From Letharia columbiana (lineage: Eukaryota > Ascomycota > Lecanoromycetes > Lecanorales > Parmeliaceae), in contig NW_023501046.1 in NCBI RefSeq assembly GCF_014066305.1, positions 221,001 to 285,000 of the forward strand: a DNA stretch of 64,000 bases, given 5' to 3'. Positions 62,894-64,000 of this stretch are shown here, piece by piece. Within the stretch, counting starts at the first letter, position 1. Every line of letters begins with the position of its first letter. The translations under genes and the position numbers were made by a program. The notes beneath the pieces were generated by a model. That model saw only the letters and a program-made list of their open reading frames with translations. It did not search any database and was not told the origin of the DNA.

Positions 62894-63523
62894 AATACTG
62901 GGGCTCTTTCGGACAGGAATGGATGAGCGGCTACGAGGAGCCTCACGATGCATATGCTGTGGTTGCATGCATGCTTATGTACATATCGATAGCAATGGAG
63001 AATTACACACGTCAAGCCGGCTACACCTAGACCCTTCGAAAAGATCTTGTAGTCTTCGTACGTATCTTATGCGTTACAGCATGAATTGTCTTAGCATCTT
63101 TTCCGTGCTCACAGCTTGGAGATTTATTCGCATTTCCAGTTGAGCCGTGGATATATCTGTAGGAATTGGGATGTGGTACCCGTGGCTTAACGGATATACA
63201 AAAATGCTAGAACATTCACATTGTAAGTAGGCAGTGCTAGATTGGAGCGAAGCGACAATTAAGGTGGATGTTTATAGATGACAAAGTGCTGGAGGCAGGG
63301 CACAGATTATCGAGCCTTACTCGAAGGGCGCATGCTGGAGCTTGTTGGAGGACGCAATGCAGTTGGGAGACCTGAACGGCTTGGCCTACGATGTCTTTAT
63401 ACATAATCTGACAGGGTCCATTCGGATGACTCACTTCCTGTCAGCGTCAATAAGATGCGCCTGAAGAATCATAGAGTATCTGTACTTTGTTAAATTCAAC
63501 GTGCCTTTGTCCTCATCACTGTT
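62894..63523. other. Intergenic, convergent 3' regions
   Basis: 630 bp between COX8 and the partial minus-strand gene. No gene, tRNA or repeat was recognised. Confidence 0.45.
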
Positions 63524-64000
63524 CTAGACCTTCCAACATGCGGTACAGAAATCCAGATCAGGCTCGAGTCTATTCAACAGCTCATTTACAGGCCTGGCCG
63601 TTGTGTTTTTGAAGAATCCTACCAAGTCTGTGAGGTTTGGTACTTCGTGCTGCAGCATTTGCTTTTCCGCCTTGAGTACGGCGCCGTCGGATCGGAAGAA
63701 TCCGAGGGTGAGATTGCCTGTCTCCTCCACCTAATTAATAGCATTGGTCAATCCTACTCAAAGGCATCATGGTTAGAGCTCGCGAACCATGTCCCATGAA
63801 GTTCAACAACAACGGTGGCTGCCATTTTGAAGGCATTTTGCACGGAGGACTGACTTGAAGCGGTTGCGCAGGTAGGTACTGTGATTGCTGAAGCGTAGGA
63901 TGGCGGTAACGGCGTTAGGGTAATTGAAAAGTTTGGACTGGAGCTCCGGGGTCAGTCGTCAATCATCCTCCCAGCTCCTCGAACTTCTCTCCTCGGTACC
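63524..64000 (-). CDS. Unidentified gene, C-terminal exon(s), 5' end beyond window
   Basis: The last exon (about 63730-63524) is clearly coding-like: EETGNLTLGFFRSDGAVLKA, HEVPNLTDLVGFFKNTTARP, then LDFCTACWKV and stop. Upstream, fragments such as SKLFNYPNAVTAILRFSNHS and NAFKMAATVVVELHGTW lie in other frames, so at least one and probably two introns separate them. I could not find a fully consistent splice model. A GTACCG...CTCCAG stretch at the very end of the window looks like a further intron. I do not recognise the family. Confidence 0.45.

Noticed and set aside
1..64000. CRISPR arrays, operons, prokaryotic features
   Set aside because: No spaced direct repeats of CRISPR type; gene structure is clearly eukaryotic.

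Overview
The window is nuclear DNA of a filamentous ascomycete (Pezizomycotina). The evidence is short spliceosomal introns (mostly 46-90 bp, GT...AG, with RCTRAC-like branch sites), a fungal gene set (palA/RIM20, CRZ1/crzA, FCY-type purine-cytosine permease, DUF3984 and DUF3712 proteins, ILV6) and no operons. Five introns belong to one repeated family that looks like introner-like elements (ILEs). ILEs are best known from Dothideomycetes, so that class is a reasonable guess but not proven. There are about 27 apparently intact genes, most of them conserved housekeeping genes.

Layout. 1-7.1 kb: a CaMKK-type kinase (5' cut by the window), ALG14 (minus) and an Ima1-type inner nuclear membrane protein. 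7.1-10.2 kb: a decayed accessory patch with a pseudogene carrying in-frame stops and an ILE, a Cys-containing coding-like fragment, and a nitrilase remnant lacking its catalytic Cys. 10.6-19.2 kb: a CRAL-TRIO/RhoGAP protein, a small mitochondrial-type membrane protein (minus), an ER J-protein and UFD2. 19.2-29.2 kb: a fold-back element, a kelch membrane protein, CRZ1 and RHO1. 29.6-30.9 kb: a dense microsatellite block. 31-40.4 kb: RQC1 (minus), a PDP-type PP2C, COX18 (minus), and a purine-cytosine permease (minus) with three ILE introns. 41-51.1 kb: a GT25-like glycosyltransferase (minus), a KRE9/KNH-like surface protein, a formyltransferase-fold protein, ALG11, a small membrane protein (minus), an ABM-domain protein and an aldo/keto reductase (minus). 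51.5-64 kb: palA/RIM20, a DUF3984 protein (minus), ornithine carbamoyltransferase with 12 exons (minus), a Tag1-like DUF3712 protein, ILV6 (minus), COX8, and a partial unknown gene (minus).

Several genes belong to shared processes without being clustered. ALG14 and ALG11 both act in dolichol-linked oligosaccharide synthesis. CRZ1, the CaMKK-like kinase and RHO1 belong to calcium, stress and cell-wall signalling. COX18 and COX8 belong to cytochrome oxidase. OTC and ILV6 are mitochondrial amino-acid enzymes.

Exon boundaries were derived by hand from splice signals, reading-frame continuity and recognised family motifs. For every spliced gene called complete, the summed exon length is a multiple of three. 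The best candidate for something unusual is the ILE family: near-homologous 137-149 bp introns in two intact genes and one pseudogene, all in codon phase 1, one with ends that can pair perfectly over 9 bp.
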